From: Falsiroseomonas sp046052145
GTDB lineage: Bacteria; Pseudomonadota; Alphaproteobacteria; Acetobacterales; Acetobacteraceae
DNA length: 64,000 nt
NCBI GenBank assembly: GCA_046052145.1
Contig: JBJOMW010000007.1
Span: forward strand, 62,001 to 126,000
Direction of reading: 5' to 3'
Positions within the stretch are counted from its first letter, which is position 1. Each line of letters opens with the position of its first letter. This document shows, one piece after another, positions 1-7,905 of this stretch. Position numbers and translations under genes: made by a program. Under the pieces are notes generated by a model. The model made no database searches and had not been told where the DNA came from. It saw only the letters and a program-made list of their open reading frames with translations.

Positions 1-3000
1 GCGCTGCGCGCGCCTGCGCCAGCACGGACTCGGCCGCTTCGCGCTCGGCGGTCAGGCGCTCGACCTGCGGCGCGAGCGCCGCGAGCCGCGCCTCGGCCTC
101 CGCGGCGCGGGCAGTGAGCGCCTGCGCCTCGGACCGCGTGCGGGCCAACGTGGCTTCCGCCGCGCGGCGAGCCTCGCGAGCCTCGGCTTCGGCGCGCACG
201 GCCTCCGCCTCAGCGCGCGCGGCAGCCTCGCGTGCGGCGCGGGCGGCCAGCGTGTCCGGGGCGGCGGCACGCACCGCGCGCGCCTGCTCCAGCGCCAGAT
301 TCGCCGCCTGCAATTCGGATTCGAGGCGCAGGAGATCGGGCTCGAGCGCCGCAAGCCGCCGCTCGGCTTCCACCGCGCGCGCAGCGATGCGCTCGGCGGC
401 GGAGGACGCCGCGCCGGCACGGCGCTCGGCCTCGGTGCGGGCCTCGCGCAGCCGGGCTTCGGCGGCGCGCGCCGCCTGTTCGGCCAGCGCCGCTTCCTCA
501 GCTGCGACCTGCGCGGCAGCAGCATCGGGCACGGCGCCGAGCGCGGCACGCGCGGCCTCCAGCGCCTCCTCGGCGGCGGCGATCTCGGCGGCCAGCCGCT
601 CCATCTCGGGCGCGAGCGCGGCCAGACGCGCCTCGGCCTCGGCGGCGCGGGCGGAGATGCGATCGGCCGCGGCCACCGCCGCGCCGGCGCGGCGTTCAGC
701 CTCGGTGCGGGTGTCGCGCCGGCGGGCTTCCTCGGCACGCGCGAAGCCTTCGCGCTCCGCGGCCTCGGCCCGGGCATCGAGCGCTGCGGCGGCCTCGGCT
801 TCGGCCGCATCGAGCGCGACCTCGGCCGCGCGCAGCTTGTTGCGCTGCGCGAGCCGCACCGCGCCAGCGCCCGGCGTGCCGGCGCGGACGCAATGCCCAT
901 CCCAGCGCCAGAGCGCGCCTTCCTCCGTCACCAGCGCCTGGCCGGGGTGGAGTTGATCGATCAGCGCATCGCCATCCAGGCCGCGCGCCACCAGCCCGAC
1001 TTGCGACAGGGCCCGCGACAGGGCCGGCGGCGCCTCCACCAGGCGGGAGAGCGGCGTCGTGCCTGCCGGCAGCAGCGGCGCCGAGCCGAAGGCCGGCAGG
1101 CTGCGCCAATGGCGGGCGGGGATCTCGGCATTGCCCTCGGGGACGAGCGGGCTTTCCAGCGCTTCCCCGATCGCGACACCGAGCGCGGCTTCAAGGCCCG
1201 GCGGGACACCGATGGCATCGAGGATCGGCGCCAACCCGTCGGGCAGCTCGCCCGCAACAGCAAGTTCGCGCAGCGCCGCGACCTCGGCCCGCACCCGGGC
1301 GAGGGCACCTTCGGCTTCGCTCGCCGTGCCGCGCGCGGCCTGGTGGCGGGCCTCGGCGGCAGCACGCGCGGCTTCCGCCCCCTCCAGCGCGGCGCGGGAC
1401 TCGCGCAGCGCCGCTTCGGCGGCTTCGGCCTCCGCCAGCGCGGCGGCGCGTTCGGCATCCGGCACGCGCGCGGCTTCCGCCGCATCGCGCTCCGCCGTCA
1501 GGCGGAGCTGCTGTTCAGCAAGGCGACGCGCGGCGCCCTCCGCGGCATCGCGCGCGGCGCGCGCACGGGTGCCGGCGGCGGCGGCCTCGGCAGTCGCGGC
1601 GCGAGCCTCGGCGTAGCGCGCAGCGGCGGCGGCACGCTCTGCTTCCGCCGCATCCAGCGCGGCGCGGGCCTCGCGCAGCGCGGCCTCGGCGGCTTCGGCC
1701 TCAGCGAGCGCAGCGGCGCGGTCCTGCTCGGGGACCAGCGCGGCGCGCGCGGCGTCTCGCTCGGCGGCCAGGCGCGCATGCTGCTGCGCCAGGCGGCGCA
1801 GCGCGATCTCCGCTGCGTCCAGCGCGGCGCGGGCGCGGCTCTCGGCTTCCTCGGCCTCGGCGGCGGCGCGGCGCGCAGCCTCATGGTGCGATTGCGCGGC
1901 GGCGCGTTCGGCCTCGATCCCGCCCAGCGCGCCTTCGGCCGCGGCGAGCGCAGCCTCGGCCTCGTTGGCGGCCATCGTCGCGGCTTCCAGCGCGGCCGGC
2001 GGCACGCGGGCTTCCTCGGCCGCGCCCTGCTCGGCCGCCAACTGGGTTGCCTGGTCCGCGAGGCGCCGGGCGCGGTTCGACGCCTCGGTCTCCGCGGCGG
2101 CGAGCGAGGCTGCCTGCGCGGCGGCTTCGGCAGCGAGTTCGGTGGCGCGATCAGCGGCGCGCGCAGCCTCCTGCACCGCGTCCTGCGCCTCCGCTTCGGC
2201 GGCTTGGGCCGCGGCGATGCGGTCGGGCAGAGTCGCGGCGGCGCTCTCAAGCTCCGCGGCCTCGGCGGCGAGACGCGCTTCGGCGGCTTCCGCATCCTCC
2301 TGCATCCGCGCGGCGTGCTCCGCATCGCGCGCCAGCGCGTCGCGACGGGACTCGGCGCCCGAAAGCGCTTCCAGCGCGCGGTCAGCCTCGGCGCCGAGGG
2401 TTTCCGCCTCGACCCGGCGACGCTCGAGCGCGGTGCGCGCCAGCGCCTCCGCCTCCCGCGGGGCGGGCAGGTCCTGCTCGGCGGCGAAAGCGCGCTTCGC
2501 GGCGCCCTCGGCTTCGAACTCGGCCTCGCTGGTCGCCTTGCGCGCACGCTCGAAGGCGTCCTTCGCCTCCGCCAGCGCGGTCTGGGCGCGGGCGCGCAGG
2601 ATGGCCAGCCACTCGACCTCCGCGCCCCGCACGAGGCCCGAGAGGTTGCGGTAGCGCGCCGCCTGGCGCGCCTGGCGCTGCAGGCCGGACCGCGCGCCTT
2701 CCATCTCGTTCAGCAGATCCTCGGCGCGGGCGAGGTTGGTCTCCGCCTGGCGCAGCTTCAGCTCCGCCTCGTGCCGGCGCGCACGCAGGCCGGCGATGCC
2801 GGCCGCTTCTTCCAGCACCGCGCGGCGATCCTCGGGCTTCGCCTGGATCAGCGCCGCAACCCGGCCCTGGCTGACCATGGCAGAGGACCGCGCGCCGGAG
2901 CCGATATCGGCGAACATGGTCTGCACGTCGCGCGCGCGCAGTTCCTTGCCGTTCACGCGGAAGGAGGAACCGGCGCCACGCTCGATCTTGCGCGAGATTT

Positions 3001-3397
3001 CGAGCTCGGTTGCGTCAGCGTTGGGCGGGGGCGCGAGGCCGGCGGCCTCTTCCAGCGTCAGCGTGACTTCGGCGAAGTTGCGCGACGCGCGGGAGGCGGT
3101 GCCGGCGAAGATCACGTCCTCCATCTCGCCGCCGCGCATGGTGCGGGCGTTGGTCTCGCCCATCGCCCAGCGCAGGCCCTCGACGATATTGGACTTGCCG
3201 CAGCCATTCGGGCCGACGATGCCCGTCAGGCCCGGCATCACCTCGACCAGGGTCGGCTCGGCGAAGGATTTGAAGCCCGCGATACGCAGCCGCGTCAGCT
3301 TCGCGCTGCGGGCTGCTTCGATCTGCGCCTCGGTGCGGCCGGGTTCCTCGGGGGAGGCCGCGGCATCCTCGGGCGGCGCGGGGGGGAGCGCCTCCAT
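1..3397 (-). CDS. smc: Chromosome segregation ATPase SMC (C-terminal part off the window)
   Basis: SMC forms the ring-shaped condensin with ScpA/ScpB and organises sister chromosomes. The ATG lies at 3395-3397 and 1132 codons stay open to the left edge, so the C-terminal head (signature and Walker B) is missing. Seen: Walker A GPNGCGKSN near residues 61-69, head ending near 170, an Ala/Glu/Arg-rich coiled coil to about 705, a globular hinge at about 705-850, then the returning coiled coil. In the usual ~1190-residue family the hinge starts near residue 500, so this N-terminal arm is about 200 residues longer; the excess is explained by 90-residue repeats (see the repeat entries). Full length is inferred at about 1500-1600 residues. 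It starts 4 nt after the DsbA-like stop codon, so the two are probably co-transcribed. Confidence 0.95.
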   Translation of the reverse strand, partial: MEALPPAPPEDAAASPEEPGRTEAQIEAARSAKLTRLRIAGFKSFAEPTLVEVMPGLTGIVGPNGCGKSNIVEGLRWAMGETNARTMRGGEMEDVIFAGTASRASRNFAEVTLTLEEAAGLAPPPNADATELEISRKIERGAGSSFRVNGKELRARDVQTMFADIGSGARSSAMVSQGRVAALIQAKPEDRRAVLEEAAGIAGLRARRHEAELKLRQAETNLARAEDLLNEMEGARSGLQRQARQAARYRNLSGLVRGAEVEWLAILRARAQTALAEAKDAFERARKATSEAEFEAEGAAKRAFAAEQDLPAPREAEALARTALERRRVEAETLGAEADRALEALSGAESRRDALARDAEHAARMQEDAEAAEARLAAEAAELESAAATLPDRIAAAQAAEAEAQDAVQEAARAADRATELAAEAAAQAASLAAAETEASNRARRLADQATQLAAEQGAAEEARVPPAALEAATMAANEAEAALAAAEGALGGIEAERAAAQSHHEAARRAAAEAEEAESRARAALDAAEIALRRLAQQHARLAAERDAARAALVPEQDRAAALAEAEAAEAALREARAALDAAEAERAAAAARYAEARAATAEAAAAGTRARAARDAAEGAARRLAEQQLRLTAERDAAEAARVPDAERAAALAEAEAAEAALRESRAALEGAEAARAAAEARHQAARGTASEAEGALARVRAEVAALRELAVAGELPDGLAPILDAIGVPPGLEAALGVAIGEALESPLVPEGNAEIPARHWRSLPAFGSAPLLPAGTTPLSRLVEAPPALSRALSQVGLVARGLDGDALIDQLHPGQALVTEEGALWRWDGHCVRAGTPGAGAVRLAQRNKLRAAEVALDAAEAEAAAALDARAEAAEREGFARAEEARRRDTRTEAERRAGAAVAAADRISARAAEAEARLAALAPEMERLAAEIAAAEEALEAARAALGAVPDAAAAQVAAEEAALAEQAARAAEARLREARTEAERRAGAASSAAERIAARAVEAERRLAALEPDLLRLESELQAANLALEQARAVRAAAPDTLAARAAREAAARAEAEAVRAEAEAREARRAAEATLARTRSEAQALTARAAEAEARLAALAPQVERLTAEREAAESVLAQARAA
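61..720 (-). repeat. 270-nt tandem repeats in the C-terminal SMC arm
   Basis: Three copies of a 90-codon unit are aligned without gaps at offsets of exactly 270 nt; equivalent anchor points lie at 74, 344 and 614 and encode RLAAL. By hand count 331-450 and 601-720 agree at about 91 of 120 bases, and 61-120 agrees with 331-390 at about 43 of 60. The encoded segments share TEAERRAGAA, then ARA-EAE-RLAAL. The unit is coiled coil, so part of the similarity is compositional, but the exact period argues for duplication. Confidence 0.75.
1381..1980 (-). repeat. 270-nt tandem repeats in the N-terminal SMC arm
   Basis: Copies start at 1381, 1651 and, more diverged, 1921, again exactly 270 nt apart. 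Bases 1381-1440 and 1651-1710 differ at only about 6 of 60 positions by hand count, while 1921-1980 matches 1651-1710 at about 37 of 60. The encoded anchor is AALD/EGAEAxRAAA, preceded by AEAEAAEAALRE. The period equals that of the repeats on the other side of the hinge. Confidence 0.75.
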
Positions 3398-3401
3398 GGG
3401 G

Positions 3402-4025
3402 TCAGCGGGCCTCCGCGACGTTCTGCGCGAAGCGGTCGAAGGGCATGTTGCCCGGCACCACGCGGCTGCCGAAGACGAAGCTCGGCGTCGAGCTGATATT
3501 GTGCCGGTTCTGCCCGTCGAGGCGGAGTTCGAGGATGCCGCGGCCGAGGGCCTGGTCGGTGACCGTCGCGTCGAAGGTCTCCTGCGACATACCGGCCAGC
3601 GCCGCCACGCGCGCCAGCTCCCGCCGCGGATCGGAATTGCGCGCGAAGGCCCAGCGATCCTGGGTCTGGAACAGGGTGGAGATGAAGCCCTCATAGCGCT
3701 CGGCCGGCAGGGCGCGGGCCACCATCGCCGCCATGAGCGCCACCTGGTCGAGCGGGAAGTCGCGCCAGACCATGCGCATGCGCCCCGTCTCCACCAGCTC
3801 CCGCTTCACGCGCGGCCAGGTGTCCCGGTGGAAGGCGGCGCAATGGCCGCAGGTGAGGGAGAAGTATTCCAGCACCGTCACCGGCGCATCCGCGCGCCCG
3901 GTCGCACGCTCCGCGAGGCGCGGATCAGCGTCCGCCTGCTGGGCCAGGGCGGCAGCCGGCAGTCCAGCCATGGGCAGGACGAGACCGGCGGAGGCCATGA
4001 CGAGGAAGGAACGACGTTCGGTCAT
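3402..4025 (-). CDS. DsbA-like periplasmic thiol:disulfide oxidoreductase
   Basis: A 207-residue thioredoxin-fold protein with a Sec signal peptide (MTERRS, hydrophobic to about residue 28, cleavage near ALAQQ). The redox motif is CGHC at residues 59-62, inside FSLTCGHCAAFH, and a cis-proline loop (SSTPSF) sits near residue 178. This is the DsbA/DSBA-like family that oxidises or isomerises disulfides in exported proteins; family members of this size are common in alphaproteobacteria. An AGGAGG ribosome-binding site lies 8-9 nt before the ATG. It is immediately upstream of smc (4-nt gap) and downstream of dciA on the same strand. The family is secure; whether it acts as oxidase or isomerase is not visible. 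Confidence 0.9.
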   Translation of the reverse strand: MTERRSFLVMASAGLVLPMAGLPAAALAQQADADPRLAERATGRADAPVTVLEYFSLTCGHCAAFHRDTWPRVKRELVETGRMRMVWRDFPLDQVALMAAMVARALPAERYEGFISTLFQTQDRWAFARNSDPRRELARVAALAGMSQETFDATVTDQALGRGILELRLDGQNRHNISSTPSFVFGSRVVPGNMPFDRFAQNVAEAR

Positions 4026-4148
4026 CCGGGCTGCCTCCTGGGTGGGTGGGACTCGGGGGGGTCCTCAGCCTCTTGTAGGCCTCAGAGCGGGCCGGGCCAC
4101 AAGGCCCCGCGATGGGTCGCTTCGCAACCTCAGCCGGGCCGGCCAGCT

Positions 4149-4616
4149 TCAGCCCTTGCGGTAAAGCCCCTGGGCCAGCTTTTCCAGCGCCTCCCGCAGC
4201 TCACCCTCCGGCAGGGCCGCCAGCCGGTCCTGCACGCCCTCGGGGATGCGCGCCGGCCGGGCCGATCGCGGGGCGGCGGGGCGGAGCGCGCCGGCCGGGG
4301 CCTGCTGGACGAAGCGCAGCCGCTCCACCACCGCCCGGCCCAGCTGGCCGTTGATCCGGCCGATCAGCTCGGGCCCCAGATGCTGCAGCTCCATCGCCAC
4401 GGGGCCAGCGCAGGCCAGCGTCAGCGTGCCGGAGGTCAGGCGGAGCGGGCTGGTGACGGCCGCCAGCGCGGGGCCCACGATCTGCGCCCAATCGGCCAAA
4501 AGCTGCGCCCCGGCAGGGGAACGCTTGCGGAAGGCGGGGCGCGTGACGGCCGGGATCAGGGAGCCGAGCGGCAGGGGGGCTCCCGGAAATCGCCTGTCGG
4601 CCCCATCCTTGCTCAC
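4149..4616 (-). CDS. dciA: DUF721 protein, DciA-like helicase loader
   Basis: A 155-residue DUF721 protein. DciA is the ancestral bacterial factor that helps load the replicative helicase DnaB; it takes the place of phage-derived DnaC in most bacteria. The DUF721 core spans about residues 15-95 (LADWAQIVGPALA, then LTLACAGPVAMELQHL). The C-terminal 45 residues are a less conserved helical tail. The GTG start is supported by a strong AGGAGG site 8 nt upstream, which lies inside the first codons of the divergent mutY. The start codons of the two genes are separated by only 2 bp. Confidence 0.82.
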   Translation of the reverse strand: MSKDGADRRFPGAPLPLGSLIPAVTRPAFRKRSPAGAQLLADWAQIVGPALAAVTSPLRLTSGTLTLACAGPVAMELQHLGPELIGRINGQLGRAVVERLRFVQQAPAGALRPAAPRSARPARIPEGVQDRLAALPEGELREALEKLAQGLYRKG

Positions 4617-4618
4617 GC

Positions 4619-5698
4619 GTGACGCCTCCTGACCCTTCAGCCCTGCTCGCCTGGTACGACCGCCACAAGCGGGCGCTGCCCTGGCGGGATACCACAGGCC
4701 AGCCCGACCCGTACCGGGTCTGGCTGTCCGAAGTCATGCTCCAGCAGACCACGGTTGCCGCCGTCGCCCCCCGCTACGCGCGCTTCCTGGCCAGGTTCCC
4801 CGACGTCCACGCCCTGGCCCGCGCCCCGTGGGAGGAAGTGGCGGAGGAATGGGCGGGGCTTGGCTATTATGCCCGGGCGCGGAACCTCCATGCCGGGGCG
4901 AAGGCGCTGGCCGCGCTGAACCGCTTCCCCGACACGGTCGAGGATCTAGGGAAGATCCCCGGCATCGGCCCCTACACCGCCGCCGCCGTCGCCGCGATCG
5001 CCTTCGGCGTCCCGGTCGTGCCGACCGATGGCAATGTGGAGCGCGTCGCCGCCCGTATCCATGCCGAGGCCGCGCCACTGCCGGGGGCCAAGCGGAAGCT
5101 GGATGCGCTGGCGCAGCGCTGGATGCAGCAGGCCGCCGCCCGCGCGCGGCCCGGCGATTTCGCCCAGGCGCTGTTCGACCTCGGGGCCACCATCTGCACG
5201 CCGAAGCGCCCGGCCTGCGCGCTCTGCCCCTGGCGGGATGGCTGCGCGGCCCAGGCCGCTGGGATCGCCGAGACCCTGCCGCGCAAAGCGCCGAAGGCCG
5301 CCCGTCCGACCCGCCACGGGGTGCATTTCCTGGTCGAGGACCGCGCCGGGCGCATCCTGGTGCGCCGACGGCCGGCGACGGGGCTGCTGGGCGGGATGCT
5401 CGAACTGCCGGGCACGCCCTGGCGCGAGGAAGGATGGACACGGCAGGACGCGCTGGCCCATGCGCCGCTCCCGGGCCTGCGCTGGACAGCACTGCCAGGC
5501 GAGGCGGCGCATGGCTTCACCCATTTCGAGCTGCGCATGACGCTGCTCGGCGCCCGCCACCAGGGCGAGGCGCCCGAAGGCTGCAGCTTCATGACCCGCG
5601 AAGCGGCCACAGCGGCAATGCCCACCGCCATGCGCCGGCTGCTGGAGCTTCTGGACAACCCCGCGGCGCGGATCGCCGAGGGTGGCGCGCCGTCCTGA
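4619..5698 (+). CDS. mutY: Adenine DNA glycosylase MutY
   Basis: Removes adenine mispaired with 8-oxoguanine in base-excision repair. The 359-residue protein is the normal length. The N-terminal HhH-GPD domain has catalytic Glu38 (SEVMLQQT), the helix-hairpin-helix KIPGIGPYT at 112-120 and Asp137 in VPTDGN. The [4Fe-4S] ligands are C193-x6-C200-x2-C203-x5-C209. The NUDIX-like 8-oxoG recognition domain follows from about residue 225 to 345. The GTG at 4619 gives the usual family N-terminus (LLAWYDRHKRALPWR) but has no clear ribosome-binding site. It is divergent from dciA with a 2-bp gap, so its promoter must lie within the dciA coding region. Confidence 0.95.
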   Translation: MTPPDPSALLAWYDRHKRALPWRDTTGQPDPYRVWLSEVMLQQTTVAAVAPRYARFLARFPDVHALARAPWEEVAEEWAGLGYYARARNLHAGAKALAALNRFPDTVEDLGKIPGIGPYTAAAVAAIAFGVPVVPTDGNVERVAARIHAEAAPLPGAKRKLDALAQRWMQQAAARARPGDFAQALFDLGATICTPKRPACALCPWRDGCAAQAAGIAETLPRKAPKAARPTRHGVHFLVEDRAGRILVRRRPATGLLGGMLELPGTPWREEGWTRQDALAHAPLPGLRWTALPGEAAHGFTHFELRMTLLGARHQGEAPEGCSFMTREAATAAMPTAMRRLLELLDNPAARIAEGGAPS

Positions 5699-5781
5699 GG
5701 GGTCGCTCGATGGCCTACGCCCTGCACGCGCCGCGCGGCGCTGGCGCTGCTGCGCGCGTTGCGGCGCTGATCCTTCCCTCG

Positions 5782-5801
5782 CGCCCGGGTTGTTTCGGGC
5801 G
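5782..5801 (+). terminator. Weak hairpin after mutY
   Basis: CGCCCG at 5782-5787 pairs with CGGGCG at 5796-5801 across an 8-nt loop and is followed by a short T-rich stretch (tgctcatttt). It is a possible weak terminator between mutY and the M48 gene. The rest of the 171-bp gap shows nothing clear. Confidence 0.3.
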
Positions 5802-5869
5802 TGCTCATTTTCCATTGTAGGGTGCATCGCGCCCTGCCATGCTCTGTGCCTCCCGCACGGAGCCCGGCC

Positions 5870-6694
5870 ATGCAGCGCCGTTCGTTCCTCTGCCTCGGCC
5901 TCGGCGGCACGCTCTGTGCCTGCCGGGGCACCACCACCGCCGTCCCGACAGTCACCCCGGATGCCGCCGCCGCCGCCACGGCCGAGATCGGCACCACCCC
6001 GCCGCCGCTCCGCCACCAGCTGGCCGATGGGGAGGCGACGCGGACCCTCCGCCGCATCGCCGACCGGCTGGGCCCGCCCGCGCAGGAGCTTTGCGTGCAG
6101 CTCGGCGTCGGCACCTGCGACTGGTACGTCGCGGCCTCCCGCAGCCGGCAGATGAACGCCCATGCCGGCGAGGATGGGCGGGTGGTGATCAACCGCGGCA
6201 TCCTGGAATACGCCCGTAGCGACGACGAGGTCGCCTTCGTCATGGCGCATGAGATGGCGCACCACGCCGCCAACCATGTCCGCGCGACCAGCGACGACAT
6301 GTCGGTCGGCGCGGTGGCCGGTGCGCTGCTCGGCGCCGTGCTGGTCGGGGCAGCGGCGGCCTCGGGCGGGGTCGGGCCGCGGACGGCAAGCCGCACGGTG
6401 GACAACTGGTCGGCGCTCGGCGCCGGCACGGCAAGGCTGGCCTTCAGCAAGGACCAGGAACGCGAGGCCGATCGGCTCGGCCTGCTGATCCTCTACCGGG
6501 CAAGCTACGATCCCGACCTGGCGCGGAACTTCGTGCTGACCATGGCGCGGGCGGAGGCGCGGCGGGACCGCGGCCTGCTCGACCTCGGCTGGCTGCGCAG
6601 CCATCCGGCCGGGCCGGAGCGGCTGGCCGCCTTCGATGCGACGCTGGCTGAGCTGCGCACCAGCGGCGGGCAGATCCCGCTACGCGCAGGATAA
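5870..6694 (+). CDS. M48-family zinc metallopeptidase, probable lipoprotein
   Basis: A 274-residue protein from the ATG at 5870. The frame is open from 5801, but the longer form would put 23 odd residues before a clear export signal, MQRRSFLCLGLGG, ending in a lipobox-like LCAC at residues 15-18. The zinc site is HEMAH (H127, E128, H131) in FVMAHEMAHH, with the third ligand Glu199 in QEREAD. M48 proteases of this size (BepA/LoiP-like, without TPRs) act in the periplasm on misfolded outer-membrane proteins. The gene is convergent with ccrM. The family is sure and the substrate unknown. Confidence 0.87.
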   Translation: MQRRSFLCLGLGGTLCACRGTTTAVPTVTPDAAAAATAEIGTTPPPLRHQLADGEATRTLRRIADRLGPPAQELCVQLGVGTCDWYVAASRSRQMNAHAGEDGRVVINRGILEYARSDDEVAFVMAHEMAHHAANHVRATSDDMSVGAVAGALLGAVLVGAAAASGGVGPRTASRTVDNWSALGAGTARLAFSKDQEREADRLGLLILYRASYDPDLARNFVLTMARAEARRDRGLLDLGWLRSHPAGPERLAAFDATLAELRTSGGQIPLRAG

Positions 6695-6700
6695 CGCAGC

Positions 6701-6723
6701 GGCCGGGGACGGAAGGCCCGGCC
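6701..6723. terminator. Hairpin between convergent M48 gene and ccrM
   Basis: GGCCGGG at 6701-6707 and CCCGGCC at 6717-6723 form a 7-bp stem with a 9-nt loop, in the 36-bp gap between the two stop codons. There is no T-tract, so this may serve as a bidirectional pause or mRNA-end structure rather than a strong intrinsic terminator. Confidence 0.4.
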
Positions 6724-6730
6724 CGCCGCC

Positions 6731-7831
6731 TCACCCGCCTTGCGCCACCGCCTCCTGCCGCAGTTCGTCGAGCAGGCGGAGCCGGCCGTCGCGGGTTTCC
6801 AGGAACCAGAAGGTCCAGCCATTGCAGGAGGGCGCGGCTTGCAGCTCGGCGCCGACCTTGTGGATCGAGCCGGTCGCGGCGCCGCAGCGCAGCGTGCCAT
6901 CGGCGCCGACCACGGCCTTCCAGCGCCGATGCCGGTCCGTCAGCGTCGCCCCCGCCGGCACCAGCCCGCGCTCCACCAGCACGCCGAAGGCGATGCGCGG
7001 CTGTTCGCGCTTGGAGGGCAGCGCCAGCGCCGCACTCTCGGGCAGCGGCTCCACCGCGGCGATGCGGGCGCGCGCGGCCGCGGCATAGACCTCCTCGCGC
7101 TCAATGCCGATGAAGCGGCGCCCAAGCCGGCGCGCGACCGCGGCCGTGGTGCCGGAACCGAGGAAGGGATCGAGCACGACCTCGCCGGGCTGGGTGCAGG
7201 ACAGGATCACGCGGTGCAGCAGGGCTTCGGGCTTCTGCGTCGGGTGCAGCTTGCCGCCGTCATCGCCGCGCAGCCGCTCGCCCCCGGTGCAGAGCGGGAT
7301 GAACCAGTCCGAGCGCATCTGCAGGTCGTCGTTCAGCGCCTTCATGGCCTGATAGTTGAAGCGGTAGCGGCTTTCGGGTCCGCGCGCGGCCCAGATCAGC
7401 GTTTCATGCGCATTGGTGAAGCGGCGCCCCCGAAAGTTCGGCATCGGGTTGGCCTTGCGCCAGATGACGTCGTTCAGGATCCAGAAGCCGAGATCCTGCA
7501 GCGCCGTGCCCAGGCGGAAGACGTTGTGATAGCTCCCGATCAGCCAGAGCGTGCCGTCCTTGCGCAGCACGCGGCGGCATTCGGCCAGCCATTCGCGCGT
7601 AAAGGCGTCATAGGCGGCGAAGTCGTCGAAGCGGTCCCACGCATCATCCACCGCATCCACGACCGAGCTGTCGGGGCGGCGCAGCTCGCCCTTGAGCTGC
7701 AGATTGTACGGCGGATCGGCAAAGACGGCATGCACCGAGGCCGGCGGCAGGGACCGCAGCATCTCGATGCAGTCGCCGACCAGGACCTGGTCCAGCGTCA
7801 GGTCGAGACCCGTTCCCATGATGGCGGCCAC
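6731..7831 (-). CDS. ccrM: CcrM-type adenine-N6 DNA methyltransferase (GANTC)
   Basis: Cell-cycle-regulated methyltransferase that modifies adenine in GANTC just before division in alphaproteobacteria. Beta-class motif order: DPPYN at residues 39-43 (catalytic), and the AdoMet motif DPFLGSGTT near 228-236. After about residue 270 comes the extra C-terminal domain (about 85 residues, ending ...WTFWFLE) typical of CcrM rather than of restriction-linked M.HinfI. At 366 residues it matches the family. The GTG at 7831 is chosen; an in-frame ATG at 7819 (MGTGLDLTL) is possible because GGGGAG lies only 3 nt before the GTG. Its leader carries two GANTC sites (7843, 7870). Confidence 0.94.
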   Translation of the reverse strand: MAAIMGTGLDLTLDQVLVGDCIEMLRSLPPASVHAVFADPPYNLQLKGELRRPDSSVVDAVDDAWDRFDDFAAYDAFTREWLAECRRVLRKDGTLWLIGSYHNVFRLGTALQDLGFWILNDVIWRKANPMPNFRGRRFTNAHETLIWAARGPESRYRFNYQAMKALNDDLQMRSDWFIPLCTGGERLRGDDGGKLHPTQKPEALLHRVILSCTQPGEVVLDPFLGSGTTAAVARRLGRRFIGIEREEVYAAAARARIAAVEPLPESAALALPSKREQPRIAFGVLVERGLVPAGATLTDRHRRWKAVVGADGTLRCGAATGSIHKVGAELQAAPSCNGWTFWFLETRDGRLRLLDELRQEAVAQGG

Positions 7832-7842
7832 GCGCTCCCCGC

Positions 7843-7874
7843 GAATCGGTGGGCACCATGCGTTGTGCGGAGTC
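7843..7874 (-). promoter_or_regulatory. Two GANTC sites in the ccrM leader
   Basis: GAATC at 7843-7847 and GAGTC at 7870-7874 lie 12-43 bp upstream of the ccrM start, within the 74-bp gap to moaB. In Caulobacter the ccrM leader also carries two GANTC sites whose methylation tunes expression. Sites are seen; function is inferred. Confidence 0.45.
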
Positions 7875-7905
7875 GCGGCGTCAACCGGCAGCGCTCAATC
7901 CGCGC

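Noticed and set aside
232..2874. 880-codon open frame on the plus strand opposite smc
   Set aside because: It is the antisense shadow of GC-rich smc codons: an Arg/Pro/Ala-rich translation with no domain, while the minus strand carries a full SMC head and hinge.
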